Of a stretch of 64,000 nucleotides of DNA, positions 49,001 to 61,039 are shown in pieces. The stretch comes from Beaufortia kweichowensis (Eukaryota; Chordata; Actinopteri; Cypriniformes; Gastromyzontidae). Position numbers and translations under genes: made by a program. How positions within the stretch are numbered: the stretch's first letter is position 1; every line of letters begins with the position of its first letter. The notes beneath the pieces were generated by a model, which saw only the letters and a list, made by a program, of their open reading frames with translations, did no database searches and had not been told where the DNA came from. Where the stretch lies: assembly GCA_019155185.1 (NCBI GenBank), contig CM032797.1, forward strand, positions 11,518,881 through 11,582,880, given 5' to 3'.

Positions 49001-51341
49001 ACTCGCACAGCCTGGAGGAGAGTGATAAATATCTTATCAGTTTGTCTGCGCACCTCCATCAGCTCCATGTTCATATGGATACATTTTCTCCAGCTTCTAG
49101 ACTGTGGGTATAATGAACCATTTACCTTATGACTCCAAAAACAAAAGCCTCTAACAAAAATATAAATATTTATCCAAATTAAGAAATTAAAACTTCTTAA
49201 CTATTTCTAAATGAGGAACACAGCAGTTACAGTCATACCTGGAAACAGAAGTTAGGTTTGTCCTTTCCTTTCGTTACAGGTGGAAGCTGAAGAAAGTCTC
49301 CACACACTATCAGCTGAATCCCTCCAAATGGTTCAGTGGATCTTCTGATGGATCTACAAATAATGTTATAAATCAGCCCTTTCTTTTAATACAATTCAGG
49401 CCTGATAATTATAGAGGGTGAACATCTGATGTTCTTTAAAACCACCACTACACAGAATAAATGACATTGGTGACCAAATTTTGATCCAAACCATATTTAA
49501 GCATTAACTTGCCATCTGCTGAGCATTAGGTACAAATTTTGACTGACTAATGCAGATGTTACTAAAATGGTACAAATTGAAAAACTGAACAGGTACAAAA
49601 GGATCTAATGCAATATTCATAACCCCAACCACAGGATTAGGTAATAAATAATATTTTGATTGAATTTCATCAATGTGGAAAATTTAATGTACAAAAAGTA
49701 AAATCCCAGACCAAGTTTATTAAACCTTTAATGACGTGTCAAGTTTTGTAACTCATTTGTGTTGCTTACCTGGCTATAGCTTCCAGTTTGTCAAAAAACT
49801 CAGCCTCCACCATTGAGATTTCATCAATAATAAGATGTTTACAAGTTGTCCAGTGCTGCAACACTCCAGGACGTTGTGCAAGCTCAAGACACTGTTCAAG
49901 AGGAGCTGAGCCAGACCCAATACCTGATAATGAGACATTCACACAAAGGCAACAAAAAAAGCTTGATATGGATCCGGGAAACAGTGATATTACGCTTAAA
50001 ATAAATGGACTTTGAGCAAATATAGGGTACATGGCAAAATAAAATCTCCAGTCTTTCATTGTCTAATTCAGAGTACAGAGTAAAAGGATATGGCCAGCAT
50101 AACACAGGAATACATTAGCTTACAGATAAACAGTAATAAAGCCATTTGATCTCCACAGATCCATTCAAATCTATATGAATAAACAGCTAAATTCATATGG
50201 GAAAATCATTACAATTATAACTTATGGTGAAATAATCATTCAAAATGTTTCCAAACCTGCAAAATTGTGCAGTGTGGTCCCTCCTATATGACAGGCTGCT
50301 ACACCAGTACTCGCAGTGGCAAAGGTGCTTTTGGGAGGCAGAGAACCCACAATTCTCTTCAGCAAAAAGGACTTTCCTGTACCTAAAACAAAGATGTGCC
50401 CAGTTGTGTTGTGACAAAAGGAAAAAAACAACCCCAATATGGCAAGAAAGCTGCAGAAATAAACCTATTAAATAAAATAAAAAAAAGTATTACCTGCACT
50501 GCCTGTGAAAAACACATTCTTGCCACTCAAGACTGCATTCAGAACTGCTGTTTGTTCTTTGCTTAGCTTCTGTGCCAGAGGCAACACCAAGGCAGGCTTT
50601 TTATTTGGGTGGAGTACTTGAACCTATAAAGAAAATAAAAAATCTTACTAAACTCATGTTTTACTAAACATGTTTTACTAATTTTACTAAACTCATGATG
50701 GTGACATTTAACTTGCTCAGCGAGATACTCGTTGACCATTATCCATCCTTGGGTAGAGGTACATAAAAGCATAAACATACCAGATTAGTGTCACAGTCAG
50801 GTCTGGGTCTCTTTACTTGTTGTCTTTCACCCAGGATCCTATTGACAGATCTTTCTGAAGGACCTTTGAGTTGGATTGGGGCATTGACTTTACTTCTCAG
50901 CTCGTTTGCTTTCTGTACATCTTTCAATTGGAGAGGACTGATGGTCTCAAAGGCTCGAGGAAGTCCAGCTCGTATTTTAGCTCTATCACTCATAGGCTTG
51001 ATGCTTTGAGACGCCTGGTGTTTGATGCTAAGCGTCTTCAGGAACATCTTCAAACGATCTGGCGGACAGTCAGAGATGAGAACCTGGGTGTTCTCCGGTA
51101 CGAATTTAACTGTACATTTACCGTCCTTTGCAAAGCGTGTGAAAAGCTGGAAATCACGCAACGCGAAGCTTTGAGGAACTTTGCCATCGTGGACACGCAT
51201 TACGATTTCCTGAAACTCGTTGCGGCCTAATATAACGGTGGCTTTGCGGATGTGCTGTCGTTTGATCGCTTGACCTGCCGGATTCAAGCGCTCCACTGCC
51301 ACGGTGCACTGAAGCTCGGCTGGCTCAATGTTACTCATCAT
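46048..51341 (-). CDS. pif1: ATP-dependent DNA helicase PIF1, 12 coding exons
   Basis: This is a superfamily 1B 5'-to-3' DNA helicase. The family unwinds G-quadruplexes and forked DNA, restrains telomerase, and acts in both nucleus and mitochondria. Exons in transcript order are 51,341-50,781, 50,623-50,494, 50,382-50,257, 49,923-49,770, 49,353-49,239, 49,101-48,995, 48,779-48,640, 48,390-48,284, 48,203-48,116, 47,706-47,561, 46,513-46,322 and 46,101-46,048. All introns are GT-AG and frames join without a break: 1,920 nt, 639 aa plus stop (human PIF1 is 641). Residues 1 to about 187 are the PIF1 N-terminal domain. Walker A GSAGTGKS is at 228-235, Walker B IIDEIS at about 304-309, and motif III CGDFLQLPPV at about 341-350. 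The signature SIHKSQGMTLDCVEI spans the exon 10/11 junction, and motif VI YVALSRARSL is at about 579-588. The C-terminus reads KENDPW. Two ATGs are adjacent; the first aligns with the family start. The exon 11 donor (GTCATT) is weak but keeps frame. Confidence 0.96.
46927..47200. repeat. Possible degraded interspersed repeat in pif1 intron 10
   Basis: The words CCCTCTAGAATACTTCATTCTGATTGGTCAG (46,934 onward), AGATAACAACTGCTC and AAAGGCCTTAATTGCAGGGGCTAACTGAATC resemble repeat-family sequence I associate with fish DNA transposon remnants. Both ends are unclear and no inverted termini were resolved, so this is a tentative call. Confidence 0.25.
47926..47970 (+). repeat. Short interspersed repeat fragment (TTTATCCAAAGCGA core), copy 3
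   Basis: TATTTACATTTAGCTGATGC, then TTTTATCCAAAGCGACTTACAAA. It lies in the pif1 intron between exons 9 and 10 and has the same orientation as the two nsun4 copies. Confidence 0.65.
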
Positions 51342-51345
51342 TTTA

Positions 51346-51660
51346 CCTTAGGGTAACACAGAAAAGAAACTTAGAGAAGTATTTCATCGTACGTTTAACC
51401 TAATTCTCACAAACAGATTAAAACCACTATATTCTTAGTTTTATGGATCCTAGTTATTTGTACATTGTTAAAACACACCAAACTCGCCTCGACCTTAACT
51501 AAAATCCACTTAAGACAACAATAAAGAAACAAGTCTACCGTAATATACAACATGTATATTTATTTTTGTTTCTATATAATACTGACTTACCCTTCTCATG
51601 TACATGAACAGTCAGTCACAACATCAGCTGTTCATTATGATGCGCAGTTCCCCACGCCAC
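51346..51660 (-). other. pif1: Inferred pif1 5' UTR exon and intron
   Basis: On the - strand, AGAAGG followed by GTAAGTCAG gives a near-consensus donor (GT at 51,590-51,589). An acceptor, TTTCTGTGTTACCCTAAG, ends at 51,347, only 5 nt before the ATG. This predicts a 5' UTR exon from about 51,650 to 51,591 and a 243-bp leader intron. It is supported by splice signals only. Confidence 0.45.
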
Positions 51661-51664
51661 GATT

Positions 51665-51776
51665 TTCAAATTCTTCAACTGGGCAACGATTGGTCAATAC
51701 TGATGAACTGCTCACCAATCAGACCGGGGGGATTTAAAGAAATAGCCAATGGGAGACTGTGTGCCCAAAACGTCAT
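51665..51776 (-). promoter_or_regulatory. pif1: pif1 promoter with three CCAAT boxes and a CHR-like element
   Basis: CCAAT occurs on the - strand at 51,693-51,689 and on the + strand at 51,715-51,719 and 51,746-51,750, spaced 26 and 31 bp. A TTTGAA word on the - strand (51,670-51,665) lies on the gene-proximal side. A CRE-like ACGTCAT is at 51,770-51,776. Multiple CCAAT boxes about 30 bp apart plus a CHR (TTTGAA/TTTAAA) and no TATA is the known layout of G2/M promoters bound by NF-Y and the DREAM/MMB complexes. Confidence 0.45.
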
Positions 51777-54700
51777 CGCGCATGTCCCGCCTATAAGCGT
51801 GCTGTACACCAATGATATGATAGCATGATGTTTATAATAGTCGGAAGTGCAGCTTCTGTTTTACTCTTTATTTTGGTGTATTTTGACAGTATTAAGAAAA
51901 GAATAAGATCATACACAAGCCCCATTCACAGCTTAAACATCACGTGACACAAGTTCGCTTAAACGAATTTTATTAATCAATAAATCAGCGATTTACAATT
52001 ATCATTTCCTAAACTGGGTCATTCTCACGCATACAAATGGTAGCCAGCAAGTCATTTTGATTTACAGTTGATTAATTATATTTTCCAGTATACAACATAA
52101 ATAATGGGTTGGTTATTTCCGAAAAGATTGCATAGGCTGAAAATCAAACTTCCAGGAATGGGTCACTGTCCCGCATCATTAAACACTGCTCAGTACACAC
52201 ACGCAAGCATCTCTTTCATTTACGCTCATCGTCAAAACGACAGTCGAGTGAGTTATCGCTGTGCTCGGGAGAGGTGGGCAGTTCCAGATAACACCCTATA
52301 GTTAACCGTAAGACCTACCTTCATCTTGCATTCACAGCCTCATTGAAGGTATAGCGAGATAGAAGAGTAATAAACGACGCATGAAAATGAAATAGACTGA
52401 AAGATAATTATTTTCCATAAAGACATTGATTACCATGGTCTTAATCTTTCATTCTTTTTAATTACATATTACTTGTGATATGCAAATAGGGTTATCAGTG
52501 AAACGTCAGAGTCTTGATTGCAAAAGTAATTAAGAATTGCATTAGGAATTCATATATAATCTTACCTGCCACTCTCCTCTCTAACAAACAGGCTTGCTTC
52601 ACTAAACCTGCACATGTTTGGGAAAGAGGTCTCTGCAGAGTTCAGATTTTACCCTAATAAATACAACTCAATTTGATGAAAGGAAAGTGCCATTACAGGG
52701 TTATATTACACATCATTATCTGCAATAGATTAAAGCTACATCCTAAATGTTATAGGAATTCACTATTCAGATTTCCTATTGGCCTTCTTTAGTAAACAGT
52801 GTCTTGAAAATACAAATCTACCAACTATTGAAGATGATTATAACCAGACATTTTTAATGCTAGGCTCATATGCAGTGTTTTCAGCCTTTAAATTAATCAC
52901 TGAGCACAAACACAAGAGGAAGATATTTAACTCCTTATGCAAAGCTCATATGTAATGAGTCTCACATGACCAGAATCCCCCTCTTAATGACTTTGTCTGT
53001 ACCAGCCAAACAGACTCATTATATTGATCATTATTTAAAAATAAAAATGCACTCCAATAACAGCTAATAAAGCCTTCCAATTGAAGGCTTTGCCACATAC
53101 ATTACATTTAATGATTATAAAGAATGTTATTTTCAGATTTTCTCACTTTGGTCCCCTATTAGTTTGATATTTTACATTTACAGCAGAGCCTTCCAAACCA
53201 GATACAAGCAACAGACCTTTTCTATCTATTAGTCTAGACTTCAGTGTCATGTCTCTTTTTTAAATGAGAAAAGTAAATCCTCTTGTATGGTGTCACAGAA
53301 AAGGCCAAGTGTGAAAAGCCACTCAGTATAAAAAATATACCAGCAATTATTATCAGTCCAGTCTGAAGGGTATGACTCCACCTTTTGCTAAATTAAATTA
53401 GCGGATGACATAAGACCAGCACATTCTTGACTTACCTCAAACTCAACTGTTAAATATGAAATAGATCAGCATTAAAGAACCAAAACACAGGGCCAAGTTA
53501 GAACTATAGTGTCTATGTAGAAAGTGCTGAGAATCTCTGGCACTTTATTCAAAACAAAAATCACAGGAGTTATCTTAGAGTAGACTTAAATCATCTGTAT
53601 GATTGATGCAGAGGCTCATTCAAGAAATCATGCCTTATGTGCAGGTGACAATCTGTTACTTTAAAAGAAGGATTTATTTATTACACAAAATATATGAACA
53701 TATTATTGTGCAAACACATCTGTACATTTCAATAGTCTATACAAATACATAGTGAATTACTCAGTCTGGACTTCTCAGAAGATTTGGATGTATGTCCAAG
53801 GAAATACGATATATTACATGAGTCACTCGCTCTGGTGATTCTGACAACTTTAGATCATCCATTCACTCAATAATGCTCTAAATGTCAAGCGACTGTAGAT
53901 CACTGCACAGAGGCAATCAAAATGAAATGAAACTATTGGCTTTGATCAATGAGCTGTAACGTGGTTGAACTTTGCTAAGACCTGAGAACAATGCGCTGGA
54001 CCTTGGGTTTAGGAGGGGGGGAAATGGTCTGTGCTGTCTATTAGTGATTTACTAATAAATAATTTGTTATTTATTGGCATAAGCTTGTTTGAAAAATGGA
54101 TGGATAACCTTTAAAGAACAACAAAAAAAGATTTTAGAGCTTATTAAAGCATTCACATCTTAATTTAAAAAGACGACTGTACTGTAAGTAAGCCATTTGT
54201 AGGTTGACCACTACCAATAATGTAAAACCAAATTTTTCTGTCATAAACAACATAGCTGTTTGTTGAACCAGCCTGTCTGACCCAATAACAATAGTGCGAG
54301 TCTGTAGTTTGGGACTACAGAATCCAGTTGTCAGACCAACGGCAGACATTTATGACACACAACTTTAATTTGACGTGCGGTTCTTCTTAAAGACGTTTTG
54401 CGGTTGCATAGCAGCTGCTATTCTCAAAGGAAATTTAAACCTCAGTTCCCTCTTTAAACATCATATAGCTGTTTAAGATTCTGGACTGTAATTGTGGTAG
54501 CATCTATAAAAGCCTGAGGGTGTCAAATTCTAACCACAAAGTCTGCTTCCCTTAAGTCTTGGTGTTTAGACAGCTCTCAGACTACTTCAGATAATATTTA
54601 ATAGAGTAACTATAAAGCTACACCAGTCACTGCAGGTATAATGGCTTTAACACACTGCTCACTGAAACGAGGGACCTATAGTTTATACAAACTAAAAATA

Positions 54701-55145
54701 GATATATGGCACAACAATTCAACAATAATACCGAGATACACTGAAGGTTTTTTCTTGTTTATCCGTTCCACCACTACACACATTACTGATGTCACCTTTT
54801 TCTGACAAGTTCATTCAGTTGTGTTTTATACAAGGGGACCTCCAGGTCATGTTTATAACAATATATGAACTGCAATTCAACAGTATAATTTCAGTCCTTA
54901 TCAGTTGCATCCTTTTTCGCTTCGGACATTATAGAATCGGTATATATAAAATTGGGTCCTTTTAACCCCAGGGTTACAACACAATCAATGCAGCCTGTAT
55001 TTAGTTTGCCAAGTACAATTGTATTGTCTGTCACCATGCCAGCAGTAGGTAATCTTCACCTTAAATTGCTATATAACATAAGAATATGATGTCAGCCCTG
55101 TCATGTTATGATTTGTTTATCTCAAGCGAGTCCAAGGTTTCTGTT
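51777..55145. other. Intergenic between pif1 and ptger4
   Basis: An ETS-like CGGAAGTG at about 51,842 and a CACGTGAC word at about 51,941 lie next to the pif1 promoter and could drive a divergent transcript, but no + strand exon is convincing. The rest is AT-rich with scattered TAAT words and no coding exon. Confidence 0.4.
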
Positions 55146-55400
55146 TTAAATTAGTGATGTACACACACTATCATGCTTTTGTGCCTGAAGCTGGCATGAT
55201 TGAATCAAGCCCGTTATGTCTTTCTCGGCTACAATGTCTGTGGTAATTGGCCTGTTTGCTAATGCGCTGTTGTTTGTGTCCCGATGGATGAGGATCTCTA
55301 ATGAGAAATGGACAATGTCAATCTGCAATAGTACATGTGGTTGTGCTTAGCCTGTGAATCCCAAAGAGCCACAGTGAAAAAGGGAGAAAATTGCTTAATG
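55146..55400. promoter_or_regulatory. Candidate conserved non-coding element
   Basis: A compact, non-repetitive, balanced-composition block (GGTAATTGGCC near 55,240, GCTAATGCGCTG near 55,258, TCTCTAATGAGAAATGGAC near 55,296) stands out from AT-rich flanks. The - strand is open for 60 codons but shows no family motif or splice sites. Conservation is a guess. Confidence 0.3.
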
Positions 55401-55860
55401 TCCTGAGAGGAAATGAATTCTGGTGGCATCCACTTTCTACTGTCAATTGTAGACAAATAAAACACTGTGGCCTAATAAAAACCCCGGCTTGTGTTTCTTG
55501 CATTATTCTAAGAGCAGTGTCACTTAATGTCACTAGCCTGGCTGCGCTCAACGTGATGTATTCTTTCAAACAGACATTCACTTACTCTTTTAGTCTGCAT
55601 CCCTGTTTTTTTTTTTTTTAGGTTTCAGTAGCTAGTAATGGATTTTACACAAAAATAAATGTGATTAATGTCAGGTAGAGGGAGAACCAGACTTCTGTTA
55701 TTGGGTTAGACAGATAACAATGATATGTGATATTTAAGTCTAAGTCTGCTAGAATTCACGGAATCATTTTATAACTCAATCTTATGTATAAAATATACTA
55801 TGGCTATAATGTAATTTTCACTTTAATAAAGCATTATACAATCAAATTTGTAGGCATTAA
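55401..55860. other. Intergenic, no gene seen
   Basis: No exon or RNA gene was recognised. There is a poly-T tract at about 55,606-55,619. Confidence 0.5.
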
Positions 55861-55863
55861 CAC

Positions 55864-55898
<35 letters not shown>
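55861..55898. repeat. AC dinucleotide microsatellite
   Basis: About 19 AC/CA copies with one interruption (CG) near the start. A simple repeat. Confidence 0.95.
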
Positions 55899-55902
<4 letters not shown>

Positions 55903-58900
55903 AACTTAAAAAGGCATGTACCACTTTTTTGCTTATTTACAGAAATACTGATTTGATTACTGTGACTTTAAACCTAAATGGCAATCCTTCTGGGGATCTG
56001 TTATTATTTATCCATCCAGCCAGCTGAGTCACAAGATGAACAATTCTAATATCTGACCAGATGCTAATATTACCACAGATTCATAAGAGGACCAATAATG
56101 CTACACACAGCATGCCATTAGTCACCCAAGCCAGTTATTATATTCCCCACACATCTTTAAGTGATTAATGATGTCTCTCCATTAAATTGCTTTAAATTTT
56201 AGAGCAAAAATCTGCTAAACTATGCCTGAGAGACAAGAGTTATACAAGCTATACACATGGAAAATAGTCATGCGTAGTTGTACGGCCTGTAGCTTAGTCC
56301 CCGACAGGTTTAATAATGGTTTCAGATTCAGTTCTATTCGTTGAGCTTTGGGGAAGGTTGTTTCACGCTAGCTGGTTAATGTGTAGGTGGTCCCAAAGTT
56401 CACTTTGCCATCATATAAACAGCTACAGATTCTGTGTGGGTGAATGAACCACACATGCAGGAGATCTGACACAAAACAACTACATGAACTTCTATGTCCT
56501 TTTTTCAATTAACACTTGACATAAAGAGCAGCGAATCATGTTTAGACCTCAGAGGGCGAGACACTGCGTCACAGCACCTCCATCGGGCAATCAATCAACA
56601 CACACAATCCAGATCCTTGGCTTTGCTTGAAAACATTAGGCATCTTTCATTCTCTTGTGTGTTAATGACATCACAAAAACGTTTTTTTTAACGTGACTGT
56701 TGCTTCTTAACAGCTGGGTGGGGAGAGAGAGAGAGAGAAAGATTGAGCAAGCACGAGAAAGCAACTGGGGATGAAAAACAGAGAGGGGCTTAATGAGCTG
56801 CGTGAGAAAGATGACAGGATTCACGGGCGAAACAGGAGAGAAAATCACTTATGCCCTCAAACGAGACAAGCATTCTGTCGGATCATTAGATCATTGTGAC
56901 GCTTTTACGTCAACTTGTGATGAGATCTGTGCATCCCCCAAACACACACTGTGACGCACAAATAACGTCATACTCTTTCTGACAACGCATCATAGGTTTA
57001 CATAGGGAAGAATGGGGCTAGTTGTCAAATTTTTTAGATTTCGTATGTAGAACATTTACAGTATATTTGCTATAAAACTATTGAATGTTCTATTGTTTTA
57101 AATAGGAAAAAGGTATAGTTCATCAAAAACAAGCACCCCGAATAGTTACAAAGAACCTGAAAAATAGCCTGTTATGAAACTTGCCAAATGTAAACTATAA
57201 TCTACACAAAAAATAAACCAATGTTTTGGCCAATAAAATTGTAACAAACTGCATAAACCGTTCACTCCAATAAAAATATACAGTAACAACTTTCGCAGAT
57301 CAGACATTTATAATTATCTGACAAGTAAAATAAAGATAAACCCTAAGGGCACAATTAATTCTTTAAATTCAAATCTTTATTTTATGGTTGCCTTTTCCTG
57401 ACTGAATGTTAGTGTGGTTTTCATTGTGTTCACTTGTTTAATGATATTTAATGATATCATAATATTGGTAGTTGAATTTCTGATTATTGTAGGAACAGCT
57501 AAATATGTGTCATAACTCATTTTAATTTCAGCCATGTCATTTTAAGTATCACAGAAACTGTACTGTATATCGTACCAAAGATATAATTCAGATAGGCTCA
57601 GGTGTTCATGTGATATTTCTATAGCAACAGCTAATCTTGTAATTTGTTAAAACGTGCTTCCATTTATGTAATTGATTTTCTATTGACATTTCATTGATTA
57701 AGTGTGTAACCAGTGATTTGTTATTTCTCTCAAGGGAGTGTCATCACAAAACAGGGATAATTTAGATGTTTTACAGTAACATTTATTTGCTTGGCATGAA
57801 ACTATTTAATGGATTAAAAATTTCAAAACGTTTGATTTTTCCTCAACAAAGCCCATAAGTTAAACACCGCTGTCTATTCACCCATCCTTATATTCTTCAA
57901 ATGCATTTGTCCTCTGCAGGGTCACGGATGGAAGTAACCTCACGTGACATACAATAAATATTAAGTATAAATATTACAGACATGTTACAGACAGCTTCCT
58001 GTTTAACTTTACACCTCTATTTGAGAAAAATAATTGAGCAGACTGAAAGATTTATGGGCCACTGTTTCTGCTCTAAATTATTCCTCATTGATATATTCGC
58101 TCATAGAATAGATATCTGTACACATAACATGCATACACACAAGCACACATCCCCTTTAGACCACAAAAAGTGTCCCTCTGTTTATGACGTGGGTGTGTAT
58201 GTGTTGGCGTCTCTGCCCAAAAGGTTATAGTAATATATGAAAATGCTGAATGAGGTGGACGCCTAGAGCGCTGGGCACTCCCCACTGACTCCAGCAGCAT
58301 AGAATCTATTTACAAAGACAGAGACTGACAATCCTAGCCACTACAAACAGTAGCGTCGTTCCTTAACCCCCCCCGGGGATGACGAATTCTTTCATTACCT
58401 CAAATTAGATTTCAACCCCAGGATTCATGGCTGCTATCAGATACCTGTGGTGGATCAAGTGAGGGCTTTAACAAGATCCTTTTCTGAGAAATGAAGGCAG
58501 CAGGACTCCTTTCATTGGTACAGTGGTATAGCTTCATATAATTTTTTTATATATTGCTCCAGACTGTGCTGTAAGCCAGTGGCTAAACACTCCCATATGG
58601 ATCAAGAGATAAAAGCAAGGATTTTCTGTCCAAACACAGCAGTGATCAATACCACAACACAGCCTACACAACAACTCAGCTTAGTGTTTATGAATTTAGT
58701 TTATGTGAATAAAATTTGTAATACACATCTGCATCTGACAAATGTACATTTTTACTTATTTTCTCCCTGGTCAGTTAACACTGGGTATATAGATACTACG
58801 TTGATTAACAGATAGGTCTCTCAAGATCATTTTAAATGCATCATTATGATGAATTACATAATTCGCTAATAATTATTAGTGATGAAGAAGATAACTGATC

Positions 58901-59209
58901 TTTTTACATGATTGTTCAATCGCTAATGAATCATTAACAGGAAATGTCTTGCAATAGTTATTCCATAACATACTTTAATATCAGAAACATTAACAACATG
59001 AGTTTCCCCTCATACATTATACATAAAAAGAGAAAGGCAGAAGAATACAGGCGAGTTAAGATTTAGTGGATCTTTCCACAAATGCAATTTCTCAGTGAAA
59101 CAAAATACAATACTTTTGTAAGTCACACACCTGCGTTTACAATGAGATTCGACTCCATGTGCACCATCTCACGTTATACGGATCGCCCGTGGCGTCAACC
59201 ACTCACCGC
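55899..59209. other. Intergenic upstream of ptger4, no gene seen
   Basis: AT-rich, with a GA-rich tract near 56,725-56,742 and a C-run near 58,367-58,376. No frame shows family motifs. A conserved element may be present around 56,820-56,970 (CpG-containing, GTGACGC words), but this is weak. Confidence 0.4.
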
Positions 59210-59217
59210 TGACGTCA
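59210..59217 (+). promoter_or_regulatory. Consensus CRE upstream of ptger4
   Basis: The full palindrome TGACGTCA lies 29 bp upstream of the TATA box. This is the high-affinity CREB/ATF site and its distance from TATA is typical of cAMP-inducible promoters. Confidence 0.7.
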
Positions 59218-59245
59218 TAAGGTGGGAAGAGAACTTGTGGATTCA

Positions 59246-59252
59246 TATAAAA
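59246..59252 (+). promoter_or_regulatory. TATA box of ptger4
   Basis: TATAAAA places transcription start near 59,277. A 5' UTR exon would run from there to a donor AGAG followed by GTAAAC (GT at 59,315-59,316). The matching acceptor CTGTCAG ends at 59,433, 2 nt before the coding ATG. A non-coding first exon is the known EP4 gene layout. Confidence 0.65.
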
Positions 59253-59276
59253 GCAGTGACACATATGTCCACAGTC

Positions 59277-59314
59277 AAGACAACAACACACAGACGTGCA
59301 AGTGAACTTAAGAG
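59277..59314 (+). other. ptger4: Inferred non-coding first exon of ptger4
   Basis: Bounded by the TATA-predicted start and the GTAAAC donor at 59,315. It contains no ATG. The start site is estimated from the TATA position. Confidence 0.45.
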
Positions 59315-59435
59315 GTAAACTTTTCTTTTCTTTATGTAGTTAGCTTAACTTGCCATCTGTTGCTATGCTGCTATAAGGACCGTAGGCTTCAGTTTTCAGT
59401 TTTTGGATACATTCAAACTTCTCAACCTGTCAGAA

Positions 59436-61039
59436 ATGAATTATTCATTTTTCAACGTGGGCTTCAATGTGTCAGAAGTTGTTTTGCCTGTCACCAACAG
59501 CTCGACTCGTGTCTTGAGCCTCGACTACCGCTCTCTCATCATTTCAGCCACGATGTTTGGAGTCGGAGTCCTCGGAAACCTCGTGGCCATCGTGGTGCTT
59601 TGCATCTCCAAGAAGGAGCAGAAGGAGACCACCTTCTACACTCTGGTATGCGGAATGGCCATCACGGATTTGCTCGGCACCTGTTTCACAAGTCCAGTGG
59701 TCATCGCCACATATATTGCGGGCAGGTGGCCAGGAGGAGCGCTCTTATGCAATTTCTTTTCCTTCTCCATGTTATTCTTTGGTTCGGCCGGGATGTCTAT
59801 TTTGTGCGCCATGTCAGTGGAAAGATATCTGGCTATAAACCACGCTTACTTTTACTCACAACACGTAGATCGGACTATGGCTAGGTTTGCGCTGATGGCG
59901 ACGTATCTAGCAAATATCGTGTTGTGCATCATGCCCAGTTTTGGTTTTGGAAAGCACAAGAGACATTTTCCGGGAACCTGGTGCTTCTTGGACTGGCGCG
60001 CTATGGACTCTGTCAGTGCCTCGTACACGTTTCTATACGGAGGTTTTATGTTGATTTTGATCGCCGTTACAGTCCTTTGTAATTTCGCCGTGTGTCGATC
60101 ACTGGTTGGCATGAGTAAGATGACTCGCATGGTGAGAGCGGAGGTGCCCGCACATATAGGGTCCAGACGCAGATTCCCAAAATTAACATCAGTTACATCT
60201 GCGGCTGAGATTCAGATGTTCTGGTTGTTAATTTTCATGACCATCGTGTTTCTGACATGCTCTATTCCTTTAGTGGTAAGTCTTTTTTTATTCACTCTGT
60301 TACATTTATTTGACATTATTATTTTCACTGCACTAAATGTAAAGCGCTAATCTTAAAATATTTCAAAGTATAAATGCTCAAATTGCTAGTACTTTAATGT
60401 AAAAAGCAATTGAATTACTTGTGTTCAACCTAACAGGTGCGAATCTTCGTAAACCAGCTGTATGATCCATCCTACATATCATCAGGTGGAAATCCAGACT
60501 ATCGCAGTGATCTCATGGCCATCCGTTTCGCCTCCTTCAACCCCATCCTTGACCCATGGGTTTATATTCTGTGTAGGAAAAACCTGTTGACCAAGGGCTG
60601 TGCGCGATTTAAACGCATTATCGGCCTGAGGAAAACTGATCACAGTCGTGTCTTGGGTTGGATAGATAGTCGCCACTCGCCTCCGTCATTTGCGCAAAGT
60701 AACTGCACAAGCTACGCGTCATTGCGCACGGCCTCCTGTAGAAACGACGCTGGAAAACAAATCCGCACCAATACTATATCGTATGTGGACCTAACCCTTC
60801 GTCAGGCATGGGACTTTGATACAGCCTTGGTAGACTTTCACCCTTTCAACATCCAGCAGAACGGTGTCATGGGTTTTGATGAGAATGGAGCATCAGCTTC
60901 CAAACTGGACCTCGCCAATACTGTTGGATGTGTCGAGACGCTACCAGCTACCCAAATATTAGCGAATAAAGTTGAAATAGTGACCTGCACTTTTAGCACA
61001 CCAAGTTCATGTGAATCGGAAAAGGGCATAAGACAATGA
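59436..61039 (+). CDS. ptger4: Prostaglandin E2 receptor EP4 subtype, 2 coding exons
   Basis: This is a class A GPCR of the plasma membrane that binds PGE2 and couples to Gs to raise cAMP. Coding exons 59,436-60,275 and 60,437-61,039 give 840 + 603 nt, 480 aa plus stop. The intron splits codons in TM6 (SIPLV / VRIFVN), the family position. The start is the ATG in CAGAAATGA; the upstream in-frame sequence is leader. N-glycosylation sequons are at N2, N11 and N21. EQKETTFYTLVCG begins TM2. C105 and C183 (in GTWCFLDW) form the expected TM3-ECL2 bridge. ERY 129-131 replaces DRY, as usual in prostanoid receptors. R310 in AIRFASFNPILDPW is the conserved TM7 arginine that contacts the ligand carboxylate. 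Intracellular loop 3 is clearly shorter than in mammalian EP4 and the C-tail (after about 330) is divergent. Teleosts have several ptger4 copies; which one this is was not resolved. Confidence 0.95.

Noticed and set aside
50739..50780. Extension of pif1 exon 1 frame past 50,781
   Set aside because: A GTATGT donor at 50,780 ends the exon and the next exon continues the helicase sequence in frame.
59403..59435. Upstream in-frame extension of ptger4
   Set aside because: The frame starts at TTG, not ATG. It lies before the inferred acceptor at 59,433, so it is intron or leader sequence.
59360..59884. Two further + strand open frames overlapping ptger4
   Set aside because: They are out-of-frame shadows of the receptor exon. 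The receptor frame has all GPCR landmarks.
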